From Dichomitus squalens LYAD-421 SS1 (Eukaryota; Basidiomycota; Agaricomycetes; Polyporales; Polyporaceae): DNA of 64,000 bases. Shown piece after piece: positions 20,566-33,491 of the stretch; within the stretch, counting starts at the first letter, position 1, and every line of letters starts with the position of its first letter. The notes under the pieces were generated by a model that saw nothing but the letters and a program-made list of their open reading frames with translations, was not told the origin of the DNA and made no database searches. The stretch lies in contig NW_006766891.1 in NCBI RefSeq assembly GCF_000275845.1, positions 448,450-512,449 of the forward strand, written 5' to 3'. The position numbers were made by a program, and so were the translations under genes.

Positions 20566-22621
20566 TCAGCGGCGAACACCGTACGAATAGGAGACAGCGT
20601 CTTCTATCGGGTCCACCTCTGCGATGTCTACATCTCCGTCCGTCTCAACACCGCCATCGTGCTGCGTAGGCTCAACATCCTCATAGTCTGTATTATATGC
20701 GCTGTTGTCGTGGTACCCTGCCAGTCCAGCGATTTGTGCATCGAGACTGGACGTTGCAGTGGGCGCGGGCGATGGAATACGCTCGCTGCCCGGCGTCGCC
20801 GCGTCGTGAACGTCAGGAGTGTCGAAGGATGGAATGATCATAGCTGGCGCATAGCGCTCGTCCTCCGCCACCGCAGGGTCATTACGGGGAAAGACACCGA
20901 GCGTCGGCGCTGGGGACTGCTCCGCCGTCTTAACCCGCTTGTTCGACGAGGTGTCGTGCGGCTTTTGTGCGGTCTTGCGCTCGCGCCGCGCCGCAGCCTG
21001 GGCTTTGCGCTTCGCTTTCTGCTGTTCCGCCTTCTCGTGCTTCGCGTGCTCTTCCTCGGCGTCCACCTACGACGTGGATGCAGACATGGTGCGTCAGTCA
21101 TCCTCGCACCCCTCAGTCGAAGAACAGAAGTGATAGACGCACATGATGTCTTGGCGCCTCCTTCTCTTCTTGCTCGTCCAAAGCCCACTGCTCCTGCATG
21201 AACTCGCTGTACCGCTCGCAGACCGGACGCCATGTAGGCCTGCTATCCGGCTGGGGTTTGATGTCCACCTCTGCAGGATTTGCGACCACAGCGTCGATGT
21301 CGGGCGGGGGAGGGAAGGAAAAATCGGGACCGGGGTTCATCTGGACCTGCGCGCCATTGAAGAGGGAGACGAACGGATAGTAGCCCAGAGTGCCATCATC
21401 GAAGGGGTTCTCCTTGTGCTCGCGAATGCCCTCCTTGTTCGCACGCTTCTTCTGCTCTGCCTTGCTCGGGGGCCTGCGCAGCGGAAGGTAGTCAAACAGG
21501 TCCTGGAAAGCGATGCCCTGGCACTCGCCGTTGATGAAGAACGCTATGTACGACTCGGGCCCGAGCGTCGGTAGGGGTCGCATGGGGGTTGTCTCCTGTG
21601 GCGCGCCCTTCCCGCGTCCGGTCGAGGGGAGGTTCTTCACGGTTGCGCTCTTCTTCGTTGAGGACGACGGCAGGGACTTCGCGTCCGTCGCCTTCGAGCG
21701 GTCGCTCGCGTCCATTAGCGCGATCATCTCCTTCGTCTGCGGGTACTCGAGCGACTCGAAGTACTCCTGGCCCTTGTACTCGATCGCGATCCGCTCCCGC
21801 TTGATGTGTGCCGGGTCATATGGGTCACGCTTGTCCGGCTTGCGCCTTGGGGGGAGGCAAATGTACATGCCGACGACGTCCCCAGTCTGGAACGCGCGGC
21901 CATATGGCCGCGGGCGCGAGAGGTGCACCTTCTCTCCGGTCTTGTCGCGCACGGCGTAGCTGTAGCCGTCATATCCCGCAGGCGCATTCAGCGGGGCTTC
22001 GCGACGCGCCCAGCCTAGGCGGACGTGACTGCCCTCTTTGCGCTTCATTCCTGTAGGTTTGTCTCCGGAACCCAACTCGATCTTTACTTCCATGTACCAC
22101 CGACCCTCGCGCATAGGCGCGTTGCAGCGCGCGCTCCGGAAGCCCTTCTCTCCTTGCAAGCGAAGACCGTCTTGTGTGACTCTAATGAAGGGGCTTCGGT
22201 CTTCCCAGGAGACGCGAAAGTGCGTAGGGTGTGATTCAATAGTGCGGAAGGGAATAGCGTTCTCCGGCGAGGTGACTCCTGCGGGGGTGTAGCGGAAGTT
22301 CAGGCGATTGAAGCAAAGGGGTTCTGTAGTATAAAATTGGGACCCTGGTACCACAGGAACGAAACCTGGGTGCCGTGAGATGCTCAAGCGTGGCCGGGAG
22401 GCGAGGTCAGCATGGCGCGAGCTGAGGACGAGGTTCTCCGGCGCCGGGGTGCCTGCGCCTGGGTCGGAGGGGACTGGCGACGAGACGGCTGCGTGCGCGA
22501 GTGCGGCATGCTTGCGCTTTTTGCTGTTGTGGAGCTGGTGGTGGGTGAGAGGGATGGGTACGGGAGGAGGGGTGGCGACTGCTGACGGGGAGACCTCGCG
22601 GGCGGTGGCTGGGACCTCCAT
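20566..22621 (-). CDS. ASH2: Ash2/Bre2-type COMPASS subunit (SPRY domain)
   Basis: Two exons (22621-21143 and 21066-20566, intron 76 nt, phase 0) give 659 residues. A disordered start is followed by a SPRY domain: SPFIRVTQDGLRLQGEKGF, then GRWYMEVKIELG (about 173-184), HVRLGWARREA, YDGYSYAVRDKTGEKVH and GDVVGMYICLPP. It resumes after a low-complexity insert with AFFINGECQGIAF and YYPFVSLF. The DGYSYA..D..G..VH stretch is typical of the Ash2/Bre2 SPRY that pairs with the RbBP5/Swd1 subunit in the histone H3K4 methyltransferase complex. The animal PHD/winged-helix part is absent. A charged helix (EEEHAKHEKAEQQKAKRKAQ) and an acidic tail close the protein. Start: the ATG at 22621; upstream codons lack ATG. 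It is nuclear, and divergent from the E2 gene. Confidence 0.85.
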
Positions 22622-23068
22622 ACCGAGCCTTGTCAAACCGCCTGTTGGCGAGACATTCGCCTAAGTCTAGGTGGTACTCACAAGAGGGGTCTGAGAGCAA
22701 ATCAGTCCTTCTCGTGATGCAGTCAACGGTCTACCGTCAGTCCGGGATATTGGATGCGGCCCACGTCGCTGAATCACGTTCACAATCCGATAGAAAGCCA
22801 GCAGGAAAGTTATGAGAGGAAACAGCAATGTTCTTGTACCCTGGAGCTGCAGTGGGGAATGGCTAAGAACCGAGAACGAGCAGGAGTGGCAAAAGTGCTG
22901 GAACGGAGAGTAAGTCGCAAGCGCCAAGGATACTGCAGGCGCCCGCAATCAGGAATTCCAATTACGCCCCGTATACACATCTCCAACCACCGATTGCCAC
23001 CCTCCGTAGTGCCATCACTTTGCCTCCGACTAGACTCTACAGTAACCCCCCCAGGAAACTACAGCATC
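22622..23068. promoter_or_regulatory. Divergent promoter, Ash2 and E2 genes
   Basis: The start codons of the two genes point away from each other over 447 bp. No TATA box is clear. Nothing else is seen. Confidence 0.4.
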
Positions 23069-23998
23069 ATGACCGCGTTGAGGTGAGTTACCATGTGATG
23101 GTAGTGAATTGGCGTGACTGATTGTCCGATAGACGGATTCAGAAGGTGCCACTTGCCTCATATAATGAACCAAAGCTTGTCGCTCATACGAGGTTAGGAA
23201 TTGAAAGACATCAACAACAATCCCATCGAGGTGCGTATTGCTATCTGCTACTGAGACACCCGCTACACCTAGTTGTAGGGTTTGACGGTCGAACCCCTCG
23301 AGGACAACATATTTGAGTGGCAGTGCTCCGTTAAGGCTGCAGTACGTTTATGTCGCAAAGAATCTGATCATTGGGCAGCGTTGATCACCAACATGATGAT
23401 AGTCAAACAGTCCTTACAAAGGCGGGACATTCCACTTCAACTTGAACCTACCTGAGAACTTCCCGTTCAAGGCGCCCTCTGTAAGTCGCTGTGGCCTTCG
23501 CCTGGGAGACGTCGGTTAAGGATTAGACTTCTCACACTGCTCGACTTGCAACGGCATGGCTAGGTCACGTTCATCACAAAGATCTATCACCCTGGCATCA
23601 ACGAAGAGGGTCAGATCTGTGTGCCAGTTCTTCGTGATCAAGTGAGTGCCCGGATCTTCCGACGTCCGCCTCTGCACATTGCGGTGCACGAAACTGATTA
23701 TGTTGCTCCGTGAAGTGGAAGCCCACAGTCAGTCTTTCGTCAGGTAAGCGGCGTACGGTGTTGGGAGCGAGGGAGTCAAACAACTGACTTGCCATGGTCA
23801 GTCCTTACAACGATCGTGGATAAGGTGAACAACCCCAGTCCCGATGACCCGTTCGAGCCCGACATTGCTGCTGTGAGTACTCGCACGGCGCAGCGCTTGA
23901 GAGCAGGCCAATAATTTGAGCTGCAGCTGATGAAGAACGATGAAGCCAAGTTCCTTGCGACCGCGAAGGAGTGGACGAAGAAGTACGCTATGGCCTGA
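23069..23998 (+). CDS. Ubiquitin-conjugating enzyme E2
   Basis: Nine exons (23069-23082, 23133-23145, 23198-23230, 23279-23341, 23403-23480, 23564-23641, 23716-23743, 23802-23872, 23927-23998) give 149 residues, the length of a minimal UBC fold. The N-terminal helix (RRIQKELKDINNNP), the central sheet (GGTFHFNLNLP, FPFKAPSVTF) and the catalytic Cys at 86 in GQICVPVL are all present, followed by the VNNPSPDDPFEPDIAA loop. The usual HPN tripeptide before the catalytic site reads HPG (76-78), so the Asn that stabilises the oxyanion is replaced. The sequence lies between the UBE2D and UBE2L groups. It receives ubiquitin from E1 and passes it to E3 partners. Exon 2 has only 13 nt. Confidence 0.9.
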
Positions 23999-25988
23999 CG
24001 ACGATCATGTCGCTGTATTGAATGTTTCGCGTCTATCAGGCACGCTACTTAGGAACGGACACCCATCTGTGCAGGCAACCGAGCCTGTGTGTATGTATAT
24101 TACCCTGTCTCTGAAGATGACTTGTATTCGTTCTTGGTGTTCCGCCCTCTATCGGTAGACCCAGCAGTGTGCTAGGTTCTTTGTTTTGTCTGTTCGGATC
24201 TAGACAGTTATCGTACTTCAGACCTAACATCAGGTTCGGCCGCTCTTGAAGGACAGTCAATGAGTTGAACAATATAACATTTCTCAGCCTGTTTGTGGAG
24301 TGCTGAACTTGATTCTCTACCTACTAAAAACCTGCCCTCTACCTAGTTCTTTGGCGATAAAGCGCTTATGGTCACTCAATCTCCCTTATAGGCCCCGATC
24401 GAGATGAACGGGTATTCAGTCGAGCAGCCTCGCCCATCACCAGCTTTTCGGCTCCTGTTTCCTGAGGGACGAGTGACCTGCATTTGTGATCATATCTAGA
24501 CCTTCTGTGTGTACAGGCGTTGTGAATCAGCATCTAGTCAAGCTGTGACGTGTTTGCTGATGATTCTTCTGAATCCATTCCGATCTAAAGCCGTGCTTAT
24601 AGGTTACGATCCCGGGAACTGGCGGGCTATAGTGTCTTCGATGTGAGCTTATTCTGCAGTCGCCGTCAAGTGCACTGCGCTAGACGTTTCTCGACTTACC
24701 TTAACTAGACATGTACACGTACCTGCATTCACGTAAATGTTATGGAATACCTGTTGCTCGCCAACGCCACAGGGCTGTCGTGACCAGTGCGACACGCTGT
24801 CGGCTCCCGAACAACAAGTTCAAATGGCGAACCCGGATGAAGGACAGCATGACGGAGCTACAAGAAAAAGGATATACCTGCCAGTGAACTACAAATAAAC
24901 TACTACACTTACCGTATCTGGAGGAGTTAGATCAAGATCATTCGTGCCTGGCTGATCTGCTCAATATCGCTGTCCTGCGAGGGTTGTTGTTGGCAGGATA
25001 TGCCTTCAGGCTGCCTGAACGAATTTAGACAGCCAAATAATTCTCCGATGTACGTCTACAGTGGCGAAGAGATGTATGTACGCCGCCCGCCGAATGGTAC
25101 CTGAGTAGGTTAGGTGGTGGGAGATGGCCGAGTACTTGGTCGATGCAGGGACCCCGGGCACAACGAAGGCTGTTTTGGGCCGCAGTGTTGACGCATCAAA
25201 GTTCGAGGCCTGCGACGATACAGCGACCCTGTCTCTGCTCCTCTGCCTCCCCCCTGTCCTTGCAGTGTTGTCCTGACTTTAGTTCTGACTTGAGGCACCT
25301 CATCACCGCGCTGTATTATCTCCTTACGGCAGGCTCAAGGAAGAAGGACAGCCTGATTAGGCTTCGCATCTCCAACTCGTGGCAAACACGTTGCTCGCTC
25401 GTTCCACCACTTCGCTCCTCCATTCGCCTCCTCCTACGGAGCTTGTGGTCATCAGTCTATCCTTCCAGTTGCAGTATCTCATAATCTGATCCGCTCTTTC
25501 GCTGTTATCACCGATATTTCCTTGTCTCACGCGGCTAACATTCCCGCGTCCAATACGCGAACGTCAATTCGGGTCTTCGGGACTGTCACGCCTTTCCAAC
25601 GTGTAAACCTCGAGGCCATAGAATCGAGGGACCCTCCTTGACAATTGTAACATGCATCGCTTCCGGTAAGCATAGCACCACGCTACCCTCCGCGACCACA
25701 GCTCTCACTCTGAGCTTCGAAACCCTATCCTCATCCCGCTCACCCGTGTTTGCTCGCCGTTCTCAGCAAAAGATCCGATACCAGACGTCCCCAGGGCCTA
25801 GGCGGCCCCGAGTACACAGTCACTGTGCGCACCGATACTACGCAGGACGCCCTCCCCTCCTTGCCTCCTGCCAGCGATTTCCGTACATCATTGATCTTGC
25901 CAGAGTGCGTCTCATGCTGCTTCTTTCCCGCGATCCTGTTGCACCTTGCTTACCTCGCTCCTTTCGCTCGCTTCCGCGCACCGTGGTG
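23999..25988. other. 2-kb intergenic region
   Basis: No frame here shows coding character until the large gene downstream. The last 350 bp are C-rich, as in a leader, and the downstream frame is already open from about 25638 without a good start. No tRNA, repeat or element is recognised. Confidence 0.45.
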
Positions 25989-28900
25989 ATGCTCCAATGG
26001 TACAGCCTCACCCGACGGTTCAGCGTGCTTCGCAATTCTTCCGGCGAGCCTATCGGGCTTGATGAGCTGAAGTACAAGTTTGCAGAGCAACGCGCGCGGG
26101 GCTCTCAGAACCAAGTTACGGAGGAGGAAGAGGATATGATATTAGAGGCGTTAGGGCGGTTTCACGGCAAGAATCGATCGAGAGGGAAGCAGAAGGAGCT
26201 CGTGGACGCAGGGGGACGAGGGAATGGGACGGACTGCGAGGACGACGATGCGGATCCCGTACGACACTCGGTACGTTCCTCCGACTCCGCGACGACTCCC
26301 TCATTACATGGCGCACCCTCTATGGCGTCGATATCGTCGGCCAAGGGCTCGATATCGAGTAGGCGGATGAGCAACAACCTGTTTGGTTCGGGCAAGTTCC
26401 GAGATCAGGCGTACTTCCTTCGTACGACGAATCCTCGACGTGGTGGACGTGGCGCGGGTGCAATTGCTCTGTCGGACTCGAATACGAGCATGAGCACGGT
26501 TGATGAGAGTGCGAGAGGAGAGAACAGCACCTCGATGTACTCCGACAACCAGAGCCTACGCCCCACCACCCCAGAAGGGAGCACCTACACGTTCTCCGGA
26601 TCAGCACCTTCCAGTCCAGGGAACGCTAGCACGTTGTCGAAGGACCGCAATTCGCGCTCTATTCTTGGTGACCAGTCCGACTACTCCAGCACGCTCAGCA
26701 AGCGGCTGTCAAAGGCGTTGTCGCCGGATGGGCTGAAGAGGGCATCCTTGGCGCTGGATCAGGCTATCAGGGAGTTGGAGGAAGAGGGAGATGATGAGAT
26801 TGTCATGGAGCGGTCGCCCATTACCCACGTTCCGCCGAGCACCCTCAACAGCTCATTGTCTGCGTTGAATACTGCGGTGAGTACACGTCCTCGACGTGTC
26901 CCCATGTTCCCCTTGCTAAACTGTAATCCTGTATCGAAGGTGGAGTTGGACTCTTCACCTACCGTGTCCCCGGCTGAGTTTGAGACCGGTACCGCTCTCT
27001 CCTCTGACGATCCGGTGGCAGTGGATGATGGCAAGCGAAGCTCACCCCACCCCGCCTCCCGTACGACGTCTCCCACTCCTCGTCTACCTGGTTACATCCC
27101 AGGGATGCCCAGACCCATGACTCCCCGGGAGGCCACCTTCGATGCGGAAGATCTCACGCCCTCAACGACACCCCGTGCGACATCACCTCGTCTACCCGGG
27201 CTGAATACCCAAACTTCTCCTTTGATACCTCAGAACTTCTCGTCCAGCATGTATCGAAGCAACTCCAGTGCGTCCTCCTATGCCACAAATCGTCCCAATT
27301 CCCCCGCAAGCGGCACAACCCCTCCTCTCTTCTTCAACCGTCCCATGAATGGTCGCTACACGCCCGAGGAGCGTCAAAGAAACGGGAACAAACCGTCTTC
27401 GCCGACCTCGGATACCGCGGAGTCGCCCGTTCATGGTAGGCGACGCCCCATCTCTCCCCTGTCTGGTCCAGCGTACCAGCCCATGACCTCGCCACCATCC
27501 CGCCCTTCGACACCGTCGAACGTGACCTGGAATACTCCCGTGAGCCCGAACGGCACCCCGCAGAAGCACGGTCGGAATGGCAGTGCCGCCGGCCATAGCC
27601 GCAATGGCAGTACAGCGAGCTTCAACGACCAGACCCTCGAACAGCTCGACAGGTCCAAGTCCGTGACGCGCTCCCTACGTTCCCCCGCGCTCCCTGATTC
27701 CCCTTGGTTCGACGGCGCGAACGCCACCTTCGGCTCGTCAGACTATCGCCCGCCCTCCGCGATGTCTGGAGTGGACCTTGGCTCGCCTGTGCAGCCCGCG
27801 AGCATGACGCTTCGCTCACCCACGTTCACCGACGTCGGCGGGGCTGATGACCTGCGCAGCATCAGCAGGCGCTCGTCGAAGCAGACGGGGCATACCAGCG
27901 CGAACACGTTCTCGTTCGGGCAGCCCAACGCCCTCCTGTTCTCCCCACTCGCGAACTCGTCGCGGTCTTCGTTGGAGTCTGTTGGGTCGAGCTATCATAC
28001 GTGGGATGAGGACCACAAGAAGGATCGTCTCTACGGGCTGTTCAGCAGCCTCGACTCGGACAACACGCCGTGGCATGACGTCTCGCTAGACAAGTCGGAC
28101 CCGTCGACCGCGGGGACGTCGCCGTACGAGTCGCCGGAGACCGAGGACGCCGTGCGAAGGGAGATCGGGCTGTCGAAGGGCGACTTCGTCGCAATCCAGG
28201 ACAAGCTCGTCGGCGCTGCGCTGACGAAGGCTGCTACGCCGGAGAATCGTCGGCCGGGCTCAATCAGGAAGAGGAGGCCTTCTACGTCGCAATCGAACTA
28301 TTCGTTCAATGGCGAGAGTCGGGTACGTTACTTCGATAGTCGTGTGCTCACGGTATGGCTGACGTACGTGAATTAGGCTGTGAGTTCCACCCCTCAGCCG
28401 CAACCACAGTCTCAACCTCTGGCGCAGCCGGCCGCAACCTCGCCGCGTGCGGTGATAAGTGAGCAGATGGCAAGGGCGAATGCTCTGTTGAACGCCGTGG
28501 TGGATAGTATCGAATCTCCTCGGGCTCGTCCTTCGGCGGCGTTGCCGGTTGAGGAGCCCACTTTGGTCGTGCCAACCGCCACCGACATCGAGCAGTCCAG
28601 CCCAATGCGACGCAACAGGGCCCTTGCGGAAGCCCTCTTCGGAGCAGAGGAGTTGGACAATAGTATGTCCTCTGCGCCTCAGATCTCCATCATGCCCGAG
28701 ATGATGTCGTCCACCGACGAAGAATCGCCTACCCACCATGCGCCATCGCTCACCAAGCCGCTATCTCCCAAGCGTTCAGATTCCCTGCATCGTCTTGCCT
28801 CGCCGGCTGCTCCCTCCACCCCTCCTGTTCGCACGATGCCGACTAGCCCTACGATGCCACTGAGCCCTGCTTCTATGCCGCTCCCAATGAGCCCTACAAT

Positions 28901-31206
28901 CCCGACCAGCCTTTCCGCGACGTCCGTGAACCCTAGTGCAATGCCCACTAGTCCCACCGGCTTCATGTCTCCGCTCTCTCCATCATCCAACATGGACCCC
29001 CTCACGCTTGCGCTCGAGGTACAGCGGAGGGCTGAGGCGGCTACTGCGGCGCTGCGCAAATCTCCTTCAATACCGAAGTTTCATGAGGCCAATGGTGGGA
29101 CGCTTCCGCGGAAACGCATCAGCCCCAACAAGATCTCGGCTCCCACACTCGTTTCGGCGTCTACCAGTGTTGATGCTATTCCGCTCCGGTCACCTACTGC
29201 AACACCTACACCCTCGCCCAGTCAGCAGCAGCAGCAGGCGGGCAAGATCGGTTCCCGATTCAAGAAGTTACGAGGCACCATTCGAACGAAGCACTCACTC
29301 CCGAATGGGGAGGAAATCACGCCTTACCCTCTTGAGCTGAAGAGCCCTGGATCGAGTGCTCTAGGTAGCAGCAGTTCAGGAAGCCTTGCGCTCCGCGCAG
29401 ACCCCATCCCTATCAGCTCGGCAAGCACCGCAGAACCCTCTCGACTGCGCCCCCCAGCACCTCTCCCCAGTCCTCCTGCTTCTGCAGCTCCCGGTCTCAA
29501 GGGCTTTATGGCTCGCTTTCGCAAGCAGCGCGCCGCTCCCGAAGCTCTGTCGGCACCACAATCTCACCCTTCGTCTCACCACCAAGGGCCTACACCCACT
29601 TCGGCCACCTCTGCGAGGTCAACGACATCGTCCGGCTCTTCCACGGAACCGTCTTACGGTCAGATGCCCCACTCCGCCCCTGCACTTCAGACGGTCTTCA
29701 GGAGTCGAAGTCCGATGGGCCCTCCGGCGCCTCCACAATCCCCCCCTCCCAAGCCTCCCCAGGATTACCTTGGTCTCCATTCACGGGCAGCGTCAACACC
29801 GAACTCGGATGAGGATGCGATCAAGCAGTTGTTCCATGCTGCTGAGAACCTGGGACTCGACCAAGCTGCCCTCAACGACCTTTTGGCCCGTTCGCCTTCC
29901 ACGTCTTCGAAATCCACCGCTTGGACGAAGCTGACGAGGGCAACCTCGCCGAGCGAAAGTCGGAAGAACCAAGTTCCTGTGATACGAGGGAGAGCTACGC
30001 CTGATAGCGTCCGCTCCCCAGTGTCAGAGGGTCGCCCGAGCGTTGATGGACTCTCTCCAAGACCCTCGATGGATGTGAAGCCGTCCGGTCGTAAGAGCGA
30101 GAATGGCTTGCAAGCGCCCAGCCCACGACAGCAGCAGTCGGACGCCGCGCCGAACGCGATTGTGCGTAGGACCATTATCTTCCCTTCGGACTCGAGGATG
30201 TCTGCCCTTGACTTCCAAGCTATGATGAGGAAACAGTCTGTCTCTCGTCGTCGCGCGTCCGTGTCGTCGAAGGCCTCAATTCATGATCGGGTGCCCACTC
30301 CTCCGCCTCCGCACCGTGCGGCAGGCCGTCGGTTCTCCACAGACGTCTCTCCTCCCGTGCCCCAGCTCCCACCTGCCCTGTCGGCTCAGAACGACAATTT
30401 CCTTGCCGTTCCTAGCCCTGTGGAAAAGACCGGCTCTGCATATGACTCTCTGTGAGTTTTCACAATTCACTGCCTGTCTTCTTGTTCTCACCATCGGATA
30501 CTTGTCCATAGATACGAAATGTACTCAAGCGATGGTAGAGGGTTGCTCAATGCAGAGTCTTCCGGAGACGGCAATCCCCATGCTCAGGACGGCATTCCTG
30601 AGTCGGCGCCAGCGCTTGAGGTAATCGAGTTGGCCAATGGTGAGACGATCTGGTACGTCATTTGCTCCCATGTAATTCATATTGAAACCGCGCCCTAACA
30701 CCTTTCAAGGTCCATCGTCAATGGGCTGCGCGACGACGATGGCGAGTCCTTCTATGGCGACCGCGCCAGCTTCTACTCCGAATACTCTGTGAAGGACAAC
30801 GACAATGTCAAGTTGTTGTTCAAGGAGCACGAGAGAAAGAACTCCAAGGGGAGCGTGAATTCTTTCCTGTCTCGGAAGAAGTCCGTGCAACAGCAACAGG
30901 CAAAAGGTACCACGCGACCGGAGACGAAGGTTCGTATATTACCCGCGCTGGATCGTGCACTAGCGTGACTAATCCTGTTGACAGGTCTTCTTCAGTTCTA
31001 GTGCGCAAATAGGTCGTCTCATAGAGAACCTTTCACATGGACTGGACGCCGGTTCATTTAATATCATGCCAGGCCAAGCTCAGGCGCAATCTCGGCACCC
31101 TCAGCCCGGGCACTCTACTTCATCCTCCCTTGGGTCGGAGGCTGATATGCGATGGACAGTAGAAGAGAGGCTAGAGCACATGCTCGGGTCCATGGGAGCC
31201 AGCTGA
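25989..31206 (+). CDS. Large disordered Ser/Pro-rich protein, unknown function
   Basis: Six exons (25989-26876, 26940-28322, 28377-30451, 30512-30652, 30710-30929, 30985-31206) give 1642 residues. Most of it is low complexity: Ser, Pro and Thr with many SP/TP sites, short basic motifs and PPP runs. Three parts look ordered: the start (GEPIGLDELKYKFAEQRARG, EEEEDMILEALGRF), a middle helix (MARANALLNAVVDSI) and the C-terminal 170 residues (ELANGETIWSIVNGLRDDDG, KLLFKEHERKN, VFFSSSAQIGRLIENLS, WTVEERLEHMLGSM). I do not recognise the family; the layout suits a phosphorylated scaffold of polarity, cytoskeleton or signalling. There is no membrane span. The start is uncertain: an in-frame ATG also lies at about 25914, and a 5' exon is possible. 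Confidence 0.75.
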
Positions 31207-31423
31207 ATGCTCACTTCCGCTCGCCTTGCTTTCTGGACTATCTGATGCTGTGATTTATCTTTTCTATCGGGTAGTTATAATATTTCCAGCTCCTGTTTGG
31301 CATGAGTCACTCCCGTTATGCGATCGCGACTATGCTCTTGGGATTCGCACTCCATACTACTATGTTGATACATATCTGGTCTGTCCGCTATTTGTCGATC
31401 TGTTACTCCTGTCTGCTTCGTGC

Positions 31424-32171
31424 TCACATACCCCGCCAGTCAATCCATCTGTTCAAGCACAGTGCTAGAAGCGCGTCACGGAGGAGTGTATCTTCTTGAA
31501 ACGTGTATCGCAGGTATGCGTACGCACGCCCCAATTTGGGAACATCCTTTGGCGTTGGGTCGTATGTCGCAATTCTCGCAGTAGTCTCCGGCGTGATGGA
31601 GAAGAGCTGGACGATGAAATAGGCAAACTCGATAAATTACGCATGTTCGGGGAACACATACCTCATACGCATAGGGCTGCCTGTTGCCCAGCCTGCGCCA
31701 TTCGAATATCTCTCGTCCGTTCATGACTGTCTGAAACTGCCTAGCGCTAGGAGACGCACAGAGCGTGAGTTCCATATGTACAAGCAAGCCCGGGAGCAAC
31801 TAACGTGTCAATAGAGCCTCGAGAAACGAAGTCGGCCATCGGGGTTCTGTCTCCGCCTCGAATTATCGAACCAAGGTGGTTACACACGGCCCAATCAAAG
31901 TATGCGACGACCGTTTGCTCGTTGAACGTTACCTGCGGACACAACGTCACACACATAGCGTGTGCGTACGATGCCGAGTCTCAGGGACGGGGACTGTGCC
32001 AAGAGGGTAGAAAAGTGGACACACCGTGGTTCTCGTGCCTTGCGGTAAGTCGACCGTCTCAAACTTGTAGACGATGGGGACGGTGTTATGATAGCCAATG
32101 GCGACGCACTTGTGGCGGGGGTCTCCGGGACCAGTGAAGAAGAGCTCGTTGACGATGCCGTCCATGCTCAT
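31424..32171 (-). CDS. Small basidiomycete protein, DUF6593-like
   Basis: Four exons (32171-32025, 31932-31805, 31746-31662, 31606-31424) with introns of 92, 58 and 55 nt give 180 residues. The sequence alternates short beta-like strands: VYKFETVDLPQG, TVVAYFDWAVCNHLGSII, a TARQFQTVMNGREIFEWRR strand pair, YELFSITPETTARIATYDP and a closing LLALCLNRWIDWRGM. This resembles the DUF6593-type proteins present in many copies in mushrooms, whose function is unknown; their fold recalls a tubby/LURAP-like beta barrel. There is no signal peptide. Two acceptors near 31741-31748 fit almost equally, differing by two residues. A TATAAAG box lies about 90 bp upstream. The family name is given with caution. 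Confidence 0.65.
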
Positions 32172-32259
32172 GGCGTTGGGCTTTGCTGTCTGTCCGAGGA
32201 TGTGCTGTGGTATGTGAAGCTTAACCAGAAGGCGCTGAGTACTCAGCGATGGCGACCCT

Positions 32260-32266
32260 CTTTATA
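32260..32266 (-). promoter_or_regulatory. TATA box of the DUF6593-like gene
   Basis: TATAAAG on the minus strand, about 90 bp before the ATG at 32171, the usual spacing for an inducible fungal promoter. Confidence 0.5.
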
Positions 32267-32992
32267 GGCCAGGATGTGGGGAGCGAAACCCACCTTGCGT
32301 CATCGTAAAGGCCGTGGCAATCCGCCAATTTCACTCAACCTCGCTGATTTGTGCCATTGACACGGGTTTCTATCCACACGAAGCAGGCGGTGTCCATGTG
32401 GGTCTGGCGAAGCAAGTGTATGAACCCCGCAGTTTGGGGTGCTGGAGTCCTGAGCTGTTATGCACACAAGAAGGTGCATGACCGGAATATCAGCAATTAA
32501 CGGCCAGCAGTACGCGGAGATTCTCGGCGGGGGGATAGTGGGTCTGAGGTAAGATCTCAGTCCTGAGGCGCTGCGACGAGGCTGATCATATAGGGCAGTC
32601 TGCATCCCACGCAAGCAGGAGACATCGCCAGCGACTGTTCTGTCATTCGTTATCGTGTCAGCTGTGCTTTCCATCTAACTGTAAGCACCCCCGTGTTGTT
32701 GGCAATTTTCTCAGACTATCTATCTGATGGTTCTGCTGACAGCACCATCCAGATGGAACTTCTTGAGTGACTGCTCGCCGTGCGCTGGTAGGGAGACCAT
32801 ATGCTCTTGCATCCGGCGTCGGCTTGCATCCCAGCAGCCGTTGTCGGCCAGACGTGAGCTTGAGCCTGAACTAAATGCCTGTGATGCGGCAAGTTGGCCT
32901 TGTGAGGTGAGCGTGGTGGATGTGGCTCGCATGAACGCAATATCGTGGGTCAGTTGCCGTGCTCGCGGAAGACTGCTACCTGAAGAAACTGC

Positions 32993-33491
32993 TCATGCGC
33001 TGCTATCATAGACTATCCCCTTTGCCGGCACCAATGGACGCGACGGCCGCCCCATTCCCGGCCCTGGCAGATTCTCCCGAGGGTCCTTGGAGCCATACGT
33101 TTGAGGGATGAGTCCCCCCACGTTTCTTGTTAGCGAAGCGAACAACGCTAGAATATGGAGGCGGCGGCCTGGTCGCCGGGTTTAAAGTGCACGCCCATCG
33201 CGCATACTTACAGTGCCATTGCTGGACGTCTGATACCGGCCAAATCCGAGTCGGGGTGGAGGGCAGCATGAACGTGTACAATGCACTCCCGGTGATCAGC
33301 GCTGCTTGTGCTGACGTGTCGCAGATCATCGGGGATGTGTCTTCAGCAGCTCTTATCCTCACCTTCTGTGTCGACAACGAGTTAGCCGTCTCCGCGAAGG
33401 TTACTGCTCCCGCGAGTATCGTGAAGGCAATCTCTTGTGCCATGTCCGTAGCAACTCGATGCCTCTGGCGATGGGCTCTTCCACCGCGCAT
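32993..33491 (-). pseudogene. Coding-like fragments, possibly a decayed gene
   Basis: On the minus strand a frame from 33491 reads through SAQAALITGSALYTFM and a W.VSDVQQWH end, followed by a good donor (GTAAGT). A later piece joined in phase reads LFASLTRNVGGLIPQTYG, then KDPRENLPGPGMG, and stops at 32993. A CTAAC branch site and ACACAG acceptor also lie inside the first frame. The pieces look like exons of a membrane protein, but I cannot find a start or identify the family. A decayed gene or an incomplete model are both possible. Confidence 0.25.

Noticed and set aside
31628..31661. A 34-nt intron in the DUF6593-like gene
   Set aside because: An acceptor 21 nt further on gives a normal 55-nt intron in the same phase and a better match to the expected strand pattern.
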